Part shown: in pieces, positions 42,337-50,463 of the stretch
Layout: every line of letters begins with the position of its first letter
Position numbering within the stretch: position 1 is the first letter of the stretch
DNA from: Kiritimatiellia bacterium
GTDB lineage: Bacteria > Verrucomicrobiota > Kiritimatiellia > RFP12 > UBA1067
DNA: 64,000 nucleotides
Reading direction: 5' to 3'
Assembly (NCBI GenBank): GCA_027858965.1
Contig: JAQIBS010000025.1
Location: 1 to 64,000 of the forward strand
Notes under the pieces: model-generated
What the model saw: only the letters and a program-made list of their open reading frames with translations
What the model was told of the DNA's origin: nothing
Database searches by the model: none
Position numbers and translations under genes: made by a program

Positions 42337-43590
42337 TTAACTGCAAGATTCTCCGGCCAGGACGGCAGAGGCAAAAGCCCAGGTCAGGTTATAGCCGCCG
42401 CAGGCGCCGTCAAGATCGACAACCTCACCCACACAATAGAGGTTGGGAATTCCGCGGCAGGCCATTGTCTGCGGATCAAGTTCCTGAACATCCACTCCGC
42501 CACGTGTGACCATTGCTTTGCTCCAGCCATCAACCGCTTTAATCTTGAGGGGACAGGTGGTCAGCAACTTACTCAGATGGATCAATTTATCTTTAGGTGA
42601 ACGGGCAATAGCACTCTCCTCCAGAGCGGCTTCACGGCAAAGTATCTGCGCCAGGCTGCGCGGCAGCTCACCGGAGAGCAGATTGTGTACAGCACGCCCC
42701 CCTGTCTGCCTGCGCCACCCGTCAAACAGCTCAAGCCACTGCTCGGCACTGCGGCTGCAATCCATATTCACTTCAACCGAGACAGAAGCATCCGGGCCAT
42801 CAACTCTCTGAGAGAGAAGACAGGCAATTTCCCCGGAGAGAGCCAATGCCGGTGGTGCGCTGAGTCCCTGGTGGGTGAAAAGCAGTTCCCCTTCGAACCA
42901 TTTTTTAGAGGCCCCTTTTTCAGCCAGCCGAATAGCGGCATTTTCAAGAACAATACCGGTGACCCCGGCGGGCCAGCTTTCCACGGTTTTAAGTCCGGCC
43001 AGCGCGGGAAGCGGTGGAGTAACTTTGAGTCCAGCCTGCTGCGCCAGCTTAAAACCGGAGCCATTAGAACCGAGGGCTGAGTAGCTCATGCCTCCAGCTG
43101 CAAGAATCACACGCTTAGGGCATATCTCACCGGCTGAGGTGATTACCTTTGTCACATGGCCCTTTGCATCATCCATCGGTTCAATAATCAAACGTTCAAC
43201 TGTTGTTGATGTTTGAAGATGAGATCCATTGGATTTTGCTTTGCCGACAAGAGCATGAAGCACATCAGCGGCTTTCTGGGAGCGAGGAAAAACGCAACCG
43301 TCCGGTTGGACAAGAGTTTCAACCCCATTTTTCTGAAAAAATTCACAGATCTGATCTGGAGGAAAATTATATAGAGCCGGAGCCATAAAGCGGGCATTGC
43401 GCCCAAAATGCTTCATGATGCCATCAGGATCGCTCTGATGGGTGAGATTACAACGGCCGCCACCCGTTACAAGCAGCTTGAGTCCAGGAGATTTCATGCG
43501 ATCAACAAGCAGAGTGCTTCCTGAACAGAAACAGGCTGCCGTTAAACCGGCAGCCCCTGCTCCAATCACAAGCGTATCCGGATGGTTCAT
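42337..43590 (-). CDS. YhiN/HI0933-family flavoprotein (NAD(P)/FAD-dependent oxidoreductase)
   Basis: A 417-aa PF03486 protein. The FAD dinucleotide motif is TLVIGAGAAGLTAACFCSG; family signatures are KLLVTGGGRCNLTH, AAGGMSYSALGSNGSGFKLAQQAGLKVTPPLPAL, GELLFTHQGLSAPPALALSG, VTRGGVDVQELDPQTMACRGIPNLYCVGEVVDLDGACGGYNLTWAFASAVLAG. Biological role is unclear in most bacteria. Its ATG shares a base with the stop of the upstream gene (TAATG), so the two are translationally coupled. It ends convergently against the plus-strand gene before it. Confidence 0.93.
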   Translation of the reverse strand: MNHPDTLVIGAGAAGLTAACFCSGSTLLVDRMKSPGLKLLVTGGGRCNLTHQSDPDGIMKHFGRNARFMAPALYNFPPDQICEFFQKNGVETLVQPDGCVFPRSQKAADVLHALVGKAKSNGSHLQTSTTVERLIIEPMDDAKGHVTKVITSAGEICPKRVILAAGGMSYSALGSNGSGFKLAQQAGLKVTPPLPALAGLKTVESWPAGVTGIVLENAAIRLAEKGASKKWFEGELLFTHQGLSAPPALALSGEIACLLSQRVDGPDASVSVEVNMDCSRSAEQWLELFDGWRRQTGGRAVHNLLSGELPRSLAQILCREAALEESAIARSPKDKLIHLSKLLTTCPLKIKAVDGWSKAMVTRGGVDVQELDPQTMACRGIPNLYCVGEVVDLDGACGGYNLTWAFASAVLAGESCS

Positions 43591-44060
43591 TACAGCTGTT
43601 GTTCTTCAGAAATAATACTCTGCATCCGGTTAATGGAACCGACAAGATCGTTATTTTGTTTAAGCATGGTCTGACACATTGTCACCAGCTCTGCACAACG
43701 GTGCAGAGTTGTGATTCGTGACTTTTCCAGCTCTTTACGCCGCAACTTCAGACTGTCAATACTCTCTTCAAGAGTTGCAATCCGTTGCTCCGACTTAAGA
43801 AGCGTTCTTCTTGTCTGGAAAAGCTGAGTGAGAACCTCACCGGTAGACAGATCAAGATCATCAATAATCATTCCAGCCGGAATAGGTACTGTGACAGGCT
43901 GTTTGCACTCAACGCAATCAATTTCTAAGCCGGCACCGCGATAGTCTATAACCAGACTATGATTGCAATGAGGGCAATCAAATACAATATCTGTAGCGTG
44001 AATTTCCTCTTCACTGCTGTTACTCTGAGCAACAACTGTATCCGTTGAATTATCTTCCAT
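43590..44060 (-). CDS. Zinc-ribbon plus coiled-coil protein of unknown function
   Basis: A 156-aa protein. Residues about 28-58 form a zinc ribbon (FDCPHCNHSLVIDYRGAGLEIDCVECKQPVTVPIP, CxxC-x17-CxxC). Residues about 75-150 are predicted coiled coil (LLKSEQRIATLEESIDSLKLRRKELEKSR). GGAGG five bases before the ATG gives a strong start. It sits between rpmB (70 nt upstream) and the YhiN-type gene, with which it overlaps by one base. Similar zinc-ribbon/coiled-coil proteins recur in PVC genomes; function is unknown. Confidence 0.75.
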   Translation of the reverse strand: MEDNSTDTVVAQSNSSEEEIHATDIVFDCPHCNHSLVIDYRGAGLEIDCVECKQPVTVPIPAGMIIDDLDLSTGEVLTQLFQTRRTLLKSEQRIATLEESIDSLKLRRKELEKSRITTLHRCAELVTMCQTMLKQNNDLVGSINRMQSIISEEQQL

Positions 44061-44134
44061 AATTGCCTCCTTGCAATAGATGGTCGAAACACGCGCTGAT
44101 AATTAAACCGGCCAGATTAAACAATATATTGCAA

Positions 44135-44365
44135 TCAGGGTTTGACGACTTTTCCAGCTTTAATACAAGCTGCGCAAACCTTCATACGTGTAACGGTTCC
44201 ATTACTTGTCTTAGCACGAACCACTTTAATGTTCGGTAAAAAACGACGTTTAGTGATACCGGTTGTGTGTAAACCAATACCGCCCTTGTACTTGGCAAGA
44301 CCATGACGGACAATTGTATTTCCAGCCCGAGGGCCCTTACCACATATTTCGCAAATCTTTGACAT
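44135..44365 (-). CDS. rpmB: 50S ribosomal protein L28
   Basis: A 76-aa L28: MSKICEICGKGPRAGNTIVRHGLAKYKGGIGLHTTGITKRRFLPNIK then VRAKTSNGTVTRMKVCAACIKAGKV. The two CxxC pairs (CEIC, CAAC) mark the zinc-binding C+ form. GGAGA precedes the ATG. A ribosomal structural protein of the large subunit. It is followed by the zinc-ribbon gene on the same strand. Confidence 0.96.
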   Translation of the reverse strand: MSKICEICGKGPRAGNTIVRHGLAKYKGGIGLHTTGITKRRFLPNIKVVRAKTSNGTVTRMKVCAACIKAGKVVKP

Positions 44366-44835
44366 AACTAATTCTCCTACTCGAAAAGGGTGGCATGTTA
44401 TCAGTTTTGGCGACCCTGTTCAAGGGCAAACAGTAATTTTTCCATTGCGAACACATTACTTATATATATCGTATACAGTATTTGAGATTTTCTCAAGATG
44501 AAAACATCAGAAATTGTAAAAATATCGGTATCGGTATCGCTATCGGCATCGCTATCGAATAAGTTTTCCAGTTAAAATATAAAAGATGCTTATTTTACGT
44601 AGCGCAGCATAGCCGCAACCAAATTCTTTTTTTTGACAGGATTGCCGCTCCCTGCGGTCACTGCCACCACAAGGGTGGCCTTACTGTACTGCGCTTCGTT
44701 TTCCAGAATTTACATGATGTCATTGCTTCTCGAATTGTCTCTAGTAGCGCACCCAGACCCTGATGGTGCGTTCTGCCCAGTATCCTGGATTCCAGACCTG
44801 AACAACCCTACGTACCCCATTTTTCACCTCAAACT
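44366..44835. repeat. Gene-free region upstream of rpmB with hexamer array and mosaic repeats
   Basis: No credible gene (44633..44917 has no family resemblance and consists of repeat modules). A 6-nt-period array (TATCGG/TATCGC units) spans 44523-44559. A copy of the GTAGCGCAGCATAGCCGCAA module starts at 44598 and is followed by a TTTTTTTTGACAGGATT module. The rpmB promoter is presumably near 44400-44500 but I could not define it. Confidence 0.6.
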
Positions 44836-44923
44836 CTATCCAGCTGCAACAGATCATTCTGTCAAAAACAACCTACCAAGCTGCAACAGATCTTTTACCC
44901 CCAATTTTTTACCTTAATTTTTA
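44836..44923. repeat. Left inverted repeat flanking dppD-dppF
   Basis: The sequence contains two AGCTGCAACAGATC words, ATTCTGTCAAAA, CTACCAAGCTGCAACAGATC and TTTTTTACCTT. The same words in the same order occur as the reverse complement at 46931-47028. The remaining 220 nt to the dppD start contain ATCCACAAATAAAAAACGCG repeat modules and no gene. Confidence 0.8.
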
Positions 44924-45146
44924 ACCCAAAAAACGCGAATGACGCGAAAACAATTACTACACATGTAAGTATCCACAAATAAAAAACGCGCACAAAAAAC
45001 AAGCCAGCATACTGTTTTCTCCGTACCCTCCGTGGTAAAAAAAAGAGCATAATGCTACTGGTCAGCTTTCAAATACCGATAGCTGACATCTATTCTATAT
45101 TTAGCGGATTGTATCTGAGCAGGATAACGGTTATATTATATCTTCT

Positions 45147-46097
45147 ATGGATAAACCATTACTCAAAGTGCAAAATCTTGAAATTTGCTTTCACAGGGAG
45201 GGATCTGTCACAAAACCTGTGCGTTCGGTCTCATTTACAATGGACAAAGGCGAAAGAGTTGCGATTGTCGGCGAAAGCGGTTGCGGCAAAAGTCTGACGG
45301 CCCTATCTCTGACACGGCTTCCCCCTACTGACAGAGCTGAAGTTTCCGGCGAAATCTTTTTTAACGGCAGAGAGATCAGCTCTTCAAAGGATTTTGAGGG
45401 TATACGGGGAAAAGACATTGCATATGTTTTTCAAGACCCCGGTTCGAGTCTTAATCCGGTGATGCGGGTGAAAGATCAGATTGCCGAGTGTATTTCCGAA
45501 CATTCCCGGGAGCGACAGAGAGCTATCATCCTGGATTTACTCGAACGCACCGGCCTGCCCGATCCCGTACGTGCGGCAGAGGCCTGGCCCTGCGAACTCA
45601 GCGGAGGTCAGCAGCAGCGTATAATGCTGGCCATGGCACTGGCCTCCAGCCCGAAGCTGCTGGTGGCAGATGAACCGACCACCGCACTGGATGTTACCAC
45701 CCAGAAACAGGTGCTTGATTTAATTGACGAGCTGGCCACAGCCTCAGGCATGGCGGTACTGCTGATCACCCATAACCTGGGACTGGTGGCAGGTCACATG
45801 TCGCGCGTGAATGTGATGTATGCCGGCAATGTGGTTGAATCTGGCAGAGTGCAGGATGTTTTAACTGAGCCACGGCATCCCTACACCTGCGGATTACTGG
45901 GAGCCGTTCCCATGCTGGACACACCGCAGGGAGCAGAGCTGCAGGATATTCCTGGAACCGTACCATCCCCGGACAGCTGGCCGCCAGGCTGTGCCTTTGC
46001 CCCCCGTTGCAACAGGGCCACAGAACAGTGCTCCTCCGAACAACCGCCCCTTGAACAAAACGGTGAGCGCAGTTTCTGCTGCTTTAACCCAGTATAA
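45147..46097 (+). CDS. Dipeptide/oligopeptide ABC transporter ATP-binding protein (DppD/OppD type)
   Basis: A 316-aa ABC ATPase: Walker A GESGCGKSLTALSL, Q-loop YVFQDPGSSLNPV, signature LSGGQQQRIMLAMAL, Walker B LLVADEPTTALD, H-loop LLITHNLG, and the C-terminal oligopeptide-type zinc/iron-sulfur Cys region PGCAFAPRCNRATEQCSSEQP. It would energise a peptide or other solute importer. No permease or binding-protein gene is adjacent, so partners must be elsewhere. The pair with the next gene lies inside a unit bounded by long inverted repeats. Confidence 0.93.
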   Translation: MDKPLLKVQNLEICFHREGSVTKPVRSVSFTMDKGERVAIVGESGCGKSLTALSLTRLPPTDRAEVSGEIFFNGREISSSKDFEGIRGKDIAYVFQDPGSSLNPVMRVKDQIAECISEHSRERQRAIILDLLERTGLPDPVRAAEAWPCELSGGQQQRIMLAMALASSPKLLVADEPTTALDVTTQKQVLDLIDELATASGMAVLLITHNLGLVAGHMSRVNVMYAGNVVESGRVQDVLTEPRHPYTCGLLGAVPMLDTPQGAELQDIPGTVPSPDSWPPGCAFAPRCNRATEQCSSEQPPLEQNGERSFCCFNPV

Positions 46098-46113
46098 ACA
46101 AGAAATTGAGCTT

Positions 46114-46920
46114 ATGTCAAAACAAACAAAAACTCCGGTTTTAGAGCTGAACGATGTCTCGGTGATTTACAAACGCGCCGGGCAAAAGGCTGTACACGCC
46201 GTCAATAAAGTTTCCCTTTCGCTAGAGCAGGGAAGCTCGCTGGGTATTGTAGGCGAAAGCGGATGCGGAAAGACCTCACTGGCACGAACTATCATGGGGC
46301 TCCACCCTCCTCATGGCGGAAAGTTGCTTTTTGAGGGGAAAAATATCGCGACATTCAACCGCAGAGAACACGCACAATATCGACGCAAGGTACAGATGAT
46401 ATTCCAGGATGCGGCTGGATCACTTAATCCGCGAATGACCGCACGACAGACAATCGAAGAGGTCCTCAGGGTACACCGAATCTGCCGTCCGGATGAGGTT
46501 AAGGCTCAGATTAACATACTGCTGGAGCGGGTGGCGCTACCGGAGAAAATCCTGAATGTCTACCCGCGTGAAATGAGCGGCGGTCAATGTCAGCGTGTCA
46601 GCATCGCACGCTGCCTGGCACTGGCACCCGAGGTGATTATTGCCGATGAGCCAGTAAGCGCACTGGATGTTTCGGTACAGGCACGCATACTGAATCTGCT
46701 GCATCGTCTGCAGCAGGATTTAAACCTGTCTGTTATCCTGATCTCACACGACCTTGCCGTGGTGCGGCACATCTGCGATCATGCCATTGTGATGAACCAA
46801 GGTATATTTGTTGAAACCGGCCGTACCATAAATATTCTTGAAAACCCGCAGCACCCCTACACCAAAACCCTGCTGGCGGCGGTTCCTGATGTGAAACGCG
46901 GATTGGCGACAAGAAAATGA
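46114..46920 (+). CDS. Dipeptide/oligopeptide ABC transporter ATP-binding protein (DppF/OppF type)
   Basis: About 268 aa from ATG 46114, 16 nt past the dppD-type stop; the longer track ORF reads back into the upstream gene. Motifs: Walker A GESGCGKTSLARTIMG, Q-loop MIFQDAAGSLNPRM, signature MSGGQCQRVSIARCLAL, Walker B VIIADEPVSALD, H-loop LISHDLAVVRHI, and the typical tail NPQHPYTKTLLAAVPD. It forms a heterodimer with the upstream ATPase. It lacks the extended C-terminal region that some OppF have. Confidence 0.92.
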   Translation: MSKQTKTPVLELNDVSVIYKRAGQKAVHAVNKVSLSLEQGSSLGIVGESGCGKTSLARTIMGLHPPHGGKLLFEGKNIATFNRREHAQYRRKVQMIFQDAAGSLNPRMTARQTIEEVLRVHRICRPDEVKAQINILLERVALPEKILNVYPREMSGGQCQRVSIARCLALAPEVIIADEPVSALDVSVQARILNLLHRLQQDLNLSVILISHDLAVVRHICDHAIVMNQGIFVETGRTINILENPQHPYTKTLLAAVPDVKRGLATRK

Positions 46921-46930
46921 TTCTGTCGAA

Positions 46931-47028
46931 TATTTGAAGGTAAAAAATGTTCAGGTAAAAGATCTGTTGCAGCTTGGTAGAATTTGACAGAATCATTTTT
47001 GACAGAATAATCTATTGCAGCTTGGTAG
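46931..47028. repeat. Right inverted repeat flanking dppD-dppF
   Basis: It starts 10 nt after the dppF-type stop codon. Its reverse complement reads CTACCAAGCTGCAATAGATT, ATTCTGTCAAA (twice), CTACCAAGCTGCAACAGATC and TTTTTTACCTT, collinear with 44836-44923. A period-7 array (ACACTGG units, 47039-47062) follows immediately. Confidence 0.8.
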
Positions 47029-47085
47029 TTGTTTTTGGTTGAACACTGGACACTGGACACATTAGCAATCCAAAGAAAAGACTTT

Positions 47086-47685
47086 ATGAACAAACCTCCC
47101 TTAATATTAGGCTCCGCTTCGCCGCGGCGCAAAAAAATTCTGCAGACGATCACCCAGGAGTTCACAATTGCCACAGCGGATGTTGAAGAGATTCATGATG
47201 CTTCTGATCCGGTCCGGACGGTGACACATAATGCACTGGTCAAATACAACGCCTGCCGTAAACTCCATCCCGATGCGGCTCTCATTGCAGCGGACACCCT
47301 GGTCTGGTTTGAGGGCAGATTGATCGGCAAACCGGTTGACCTACAGGAGGCAGCGGAGTTCCTGCGCACTTTCTCAGGCAGATCTCAAATTGTGTTTAGT
47401 GGAATTGCACTGGGAATGCCCGAGGATGCAACACCGGATATCCGGGTGGAAGCTTCATCCGTACACTTCAATGAACTGAGTGAAGCGACCATACAGGGCT
47501 ACCTGCAGAAAACCATGCCGCTGGATAGGGCAGGAGCCTATGACATTGATGAAAACGGCGATCTACTGGTGGCTGAATACAGCGGCTCATATACCAATAT
47601 CATGGGAATGCCGAGAGAGGTTATACGCGACTGGCTGAAGGCAAACGGAATGATTGAACAGAAGGTTGAAGTGGTTGAAGGTTAA
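47086..47685 (+). CDS. maf: Maf family nucleoside triphosphate pyrophosphatase
   Basis: A 199-aa house-cleaning NTP pyrophosphatase. Family motifs: LILGSASPRRKKIL, ALIAADTLVWFEGRLIGKPVDLQEAAEFLRTFSGRSQIVFSGIAL, and DRAGAYDIDENG, followed by YTNIMGMPREVI. I placed the start at ATG 47086; the track start reads through the ACACTGG array. The C-terminal residues QKVEVVEG are encoded by a GGTTGAAGT-type array that continues past the TAA stop, so the true ancestral end was probably nearer IEQ. It hydrolyses non-canonical or regulatory nucleotides such as dTTP/UTP or m7GTP in the cytoplasm. Confidence 0.92.
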   Translation: MNKPPLILGSASPRRKKILQTITQEFTIATADVEEIHDASDPVRTVTHNALVKYNACRKLHPDAALIAADTLVWFEGRLIGKPVDLQEAAEFLRTFSGRSQIVFSGIALGMPEDATPDIRVEASSVHFNELSEATIQGYLQKTMPLDRAGAYDIDENGDLLVAEYSGSYTNIMGMPREVIRDWLKANGMIEQKVEVVEG

Positions 47686-47810
47686 AAAGTTGAAGCGGTT
47701 AAAGTGGCCAAGGGCGCGTAAAGGCGGAACAACGGAAGAAGGAAACCATTTCAACCTTTTTAACGATTTTAACCACTTGAACTATCGCAAACTTTTTCTT
47801 CTTTTTTGCA
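47662..47810. repeat. Inverted GGTTGAAGT array block overlapping the maf 3' end
   Basis: A 9-nt-period array (47662-47706) starts inside maf and crosses its stop codon. The inverted array (CCATTTCAACCTTTTTAACG...) occupies 47739-47776, and a TATCGCAAACTTTTTCTTC segment ends the block. The reverse complement matches 212-398 over almost its full length. It fills the maf/pgsA-like intergenic space and could serve as a bidirectional 3' structure. Confidence 0.75.
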
Positions 47811-47831
47811 GAAAATGAGCGATAAGCAACT

Positions 47832-48449
47832 TTATTTCTTCTGCAGAGATCGTTTCAGATAGGGCATGTACTCTTTTGTGTATGTAATCATCGACCACAC
47901 ATTAACCACAATCAGAAATGCCTCTAAAACATAGATCAGCGCCTGTGGCAGAAAGAACGGATGCATTGAGACGTATACATAGATCACACAGGCAATCGGA
48001 AAACTGGCTGCCGTTCTAAACTTTCCAACCCAGTTGGCACCGCAATCGGCATCAAAGAGTGTTCCCACCGAACGCAGAAAAGTGACCCACTGATCCCTTA
48101 ATATGTACAGAACCGTAAAAACCAGCATCACCAGCGCATGACTACCTTCATTCGGCTGACGGCCAAGAAGCCACAGAAGCGTAGGAAAAGTTACCAAATA
48201 AAAGATCTTGTCCATCAAAGGGTCAGCCATTGCCCCGAATTTTGAGACAACCCCCCACTTGCGCGCAAGCTTGCCATCAAACAAATCCGTTAAAGCAGCC
48301 ACCGCAAGTGAGATTGTTCCCAAAACAGGCATCACCCATGATCCAGGTCTGTATGCGTTCACCACCGCCAAAATCATAAATAAAACAACAAAAGGTACCC
48401 TCGCAAAGGTAACGATATTAACAATGAGCAATCTGCGCGTTTGAGACAT
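47832..48449 (-). CDS. CDP-alcohol phosphatidyltransferase (PgsA-like)
   Basis: A 205-aa membrane enzyme with the CDP-alcohol phosphotransferase signature DGxxAR-x8-GxxxDxxxD, here DGKLARKWGVVSKFGAMADPLMDK. Several hydrophobic helices surround it. The best match in size and context is CDP-diacylglycerol-glycerol-3-phosphate 3-phosphatidyltransferase (pgsA), the first step of phosphatidylglycerol synthesis, but the alcohol specificity cannot be read from the motif. It is convergent with maf, separated by the inverted array block. Confidence 0.88.
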   Translation of the reverse strand: MSQTRRLLIVNIVTFARVPFVVLFMILAVVNAYRPGSWVMPVLGTISLAVAALTDLFDGKLARKWGVVSKFGAMADPLMDKIFYLVTFPTLLWLLGRQPNEGSHALVMLVFTVLYILRDQWVTFLRSVGTLFDADCGANWVGKFRTAASFPIACVIYVYVSMHPFFLPQALIYVLEAFLIVVNVWSMITYTKEYMPYLKRSLQKK

Positions 48450-48480
48450 GAAGGTATCAAACCATAAAGATCACAGTTTG

Positions 48481-48660
48481 AAAACCTCATTCTTTATATA
48501 TTTCTGTTATCAACAACTTATAAACTATATCAACCAAAGGTTATAAACAGTTGATAATAACTCTGTTAATAAGTTTTATCATCTTGTCTATCAACTATTT
48601 AAACCTGTATACAAACTGTTGATATCTTATACTTGTTAAAAAATAGCGAATTGCGTCATA
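48481..48660. promoter_or_regulatory. AT-rich region with five TATCAAC iteron-like sites
   Basis: TATCAAC occurs at 48508-48514, 48528-48534 and 48589-48595, and its complement GTTGATA at 48550-48556 and 48618-48624: five sites in 117 bp of very AT-rich DNA, with additional TTATAAAC words. The first overlaps a TTATCAACA that differs from a DnaA box by one base. The cluster lies between the divergent pgsA-like and XRE genes, so it may be an operator array or protein-binding centromere/origin-like site. Confidence 0.5.
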
Positions 48661-48682
48661 CTATTGCCACGGAGTTATTAAC

Positions 48683-48800
48683 AGGTTACAGTCTACAGTC
48701 TCCAGTTTACAGTTTACAGTGAATCCGCTTTCGCACGCTACAGCGTAGCAAGCAATGGAAAGAACACTGAACACTGAACACTGGACACTGGACACTGAAA
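48683..48800. repeat. Two period-7 arrays upstream of the XRE gene
   Basis: At 48683-48718 there are TACAGTC/TACAGTT words and at 48762-48800 ACACTGA/ACACTGG words, each spaced 7 nt. The second array ends six bases before the start codon of the XRE-type gene, so it occupies the ribosome-binding region. Its words match the array in front of maf (47039-47062). Confidence 0.75.
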
Positions 48801-48805
48801 ATATT

Positions 48806-49342
48806 ATGGCACACCTACCAACAGAATTTTGCAAACAAGTTGCGGCCGCGCGCCGCGCACAGGGAATCACACAGAGCGCACTGGCAAAGAGCGCTGGATG
48901 CAAACAGTCGGCGGTCAGCATGTTTGAATCAGGACATCCTGAAAAGCTCTCAATGGAGGCTGTTGAAAAGATTGCCAAGATCCTGAATATTCCGCTTGAA
49001 GCGCAGAAGCATAAAGAGCTGCCGGCTGCCAGCTGCAGTAAAAAAGGTTATTGCCCTAACAGCGCATGTTTATCTAATATTCCCTATATTATTAATTGCG
49101 ACTTGTTTATCTGGCCGAAACTTATCGGATTAACCGATGAGCTAAAGTACTGCTCAATCTGCGGCGAGGTGCTGGAGCGAAGCTGCCCTCAATGCGGAGG
49201 TCAGGTTACCGAAGGAGCCTGCTGCGGCATCTGCGGACACCCGCGGGTGATGACGGCACTGCCACCGGGCACGGACCCGACAGAGTGGGTGACGGAACGC
49301 CGAAATGAGATCCAGCAGTGGCGGAGATTGACGGATAAGTAG
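48806..49342 (+). CDS. XRE-family HTH regulator with C-terminal zinc-ribbon domains
   Basis: About 178 aa from ATG 48806; upstream codons of the track ORF are the ACACTGG array. Residues 5-60 are an XRE-type HTH (EFCKQVAAARRAQGITQSALAKSAGCKQSAVSMFESGHPEKLSMEAVEKIAKIL). The second half is Cys-rich with zinc-knuckle pairs: YCPNSAC, YCSICG, CPQCGG and CCGICG. Such a fusion may sense metals or bind nucleic acid. No Shine-Dalgarno is visible because the array occupies that site. Five TATCAAC sites upstream are candidate binding sites. Confidence 0.82.
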   Translation: MAHLPTEFCKQVAAARRAQGITQSALAKSAGCKQSAVSMFESGHPEKLSMEAVEKIAKILNIPLEAQKHKELPAASCSKKGYCPNSACLSNIPYIINCDLFIWPKLIGLTDELKYCSICGEVLERSCPQCGGQVTEGACCGICGHPRVMTALPPGTDPTEWVTERRNEIQQWRRLTDK

Positions 49343-49524
49343 ACAGGCAAAGCCGCAACCAAACAAGATAACTACGAAAGGCGCGAAAAACACGAAAATT
49401 GTTTTTGACGATTAGTCATACGAGGGAAAATGACTTCATTCTTTTGTGCTTTTCGTAGTTAAAAAACGTGCATAAATAACAAGAAGTTGATTCTATAGCA
49501 ACTAAGTGCGGGAGTAAAAGCTGT

Positions 49525-50463
49525 ATGAAAAAGATTCTGATAGTAACAGATGGAAAAGCGGGACATGAGAATCAATCCAAAGCACTTTGTGAAGCGCTGG
49601 GATATTCACATGATCTTCTGAAGGTCTCCTACCCTTTTCGACTATGCAAAGCTCTATCATACGCAGCTGACAAAGCCGGTATCCTAACCACCTCTCTATT
49701 TAGCGCCGAAAAGGTCCACAATGATTATGAGGCCGTAGTCTGCACCGGCTCCACCGCGTTTTATCCAGGCAAGGTGATTGCCCGCCAGCTGAAGATATCG
49801 GTGGCCGCGCTGCTTTTCCCGAGCGGTTACAAGCTGGACTTCGACTGCATCCTGGCCCCCGCATTTGACAATCCGCCGGACAGGGAGAACATTATTCCGA
49901 TTCCGATTAATCTAACGGCCGTTAATACAGATTTTTACGAAAAGGGAACCAGCGCATTCCTAAAACGGCACACTCCGCAGAAACCGGCAGTTGCCGTGAT
50001 TGCAGGTGGTCCCAACAGCATTGCATCTATGACCACGGCGGAGATGAAGGTGCATCTTGACCGAATCTTTAAGGCAACTGAAGGGTTTGAACGCTGCGTC
50101 ACCACTTCGCGACGCACCCCGGCGGCGGTTGATGAACTGATCGACAGCTACCCCTTTGATTACAAGCTGATCTACAGTCGTGATCAATTCAACCCTATTC
50201 CCGCATTTGTTTCGCTCTGCGAACGGCTCTTTGTCACAGCTGACTCAACCGGAATGATCAGCGAAGCAGTCACCCGTGGCAAAGCGCATGTTGAAGTTTT
50301 AATGAACCTGAACAACCCGCACTCAAAATTTGCACGTTTTATTGACGGACTTGTTAAAGAGGGTTGCGCCCATATCTTTGAGGGGACTCTTGCAGATGCC
50401 AACCGCAAGGTATCTCTGGAGAGCGCCATTGAAAAAGCGCGGAAACTGCTGGGGCTGGGCTGA
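49525..50463 (+). CDS. ELM1/GtrOC1-family putative nucleotide-diphospho-sugar glycosyltransferase
   Basis: A 312-aa PF06258-type protein: ILIVTDGKAGHENQSKALCEALG at the N-terminus, VVCTGSTAFYPGKVIARQLK, AVAVIAGGPNSIASMTTAEMKVHLDRIF, VTTSRRTPAAVDELI, and FVTADSTGMISEAVTRGKAHVEVLM. Plant ELM1 acts in mitochondrial fission; bacterial relatives are presumed GT-B glycosyltransferases of lipopolysaccharide or cell envelope, with no proven reaction. GGGAG precedes the ATG. The 180 nt upstream contains TAACAAGAAGTTGATTCTAT repeat modules and CACGAAA-type repeats. It is convergent with mutS. Confidence 0.8.
   Translation: MKKILIVTDGKAGHENQSKALCEALGYSHDLLKVSYPFRLCKALSYAADKAGILTTSLFSAEKVHNDYEAVVCTGSTAFYPGKVIARQLKISVAALLFPSGYKLDFDCILAPAFDNPPDRENIIPIPINLTAVNTDFYEKGTSAFLKRHTPQKPAVAVIAGGPNSIASMTTAEMKVHLDRIFKATEGFERCVTTSRRTPAAVDELIDSYPFDYKLIYSRDQFNPIPAFVSLCERLFVTADSTGMISEAVTRGKAHVEVLMNLNNPHSKFARFIDGLVKEGCAHIFEGTLADANRKVSLESAIEKARKLLGLG

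Noticed and set aside
44633-44917. 94-aa plus-strand ORF upstream of dppD
   Set aside because: It is built from dispersed intergenic repeat modules and part of the left inverted repeat, has no Shine-Dalgarno and no recognisable family.
44366-45146. Riboswitch, leader RNA or tRNA in the longest intergenic region
   Set aside because: I looked for cloverleaf arms and conserved riboswitch motifs by eye and found only repeats; a covariance-model search would be decisive.
48481-48660. Chromosomal origin of replication
   Set aside because: AT-rich with iteron-like words, but only one near-DnaA box and no dnaA, dnaN, gidA or par genes nearby; kept only as a regulatory candidate.
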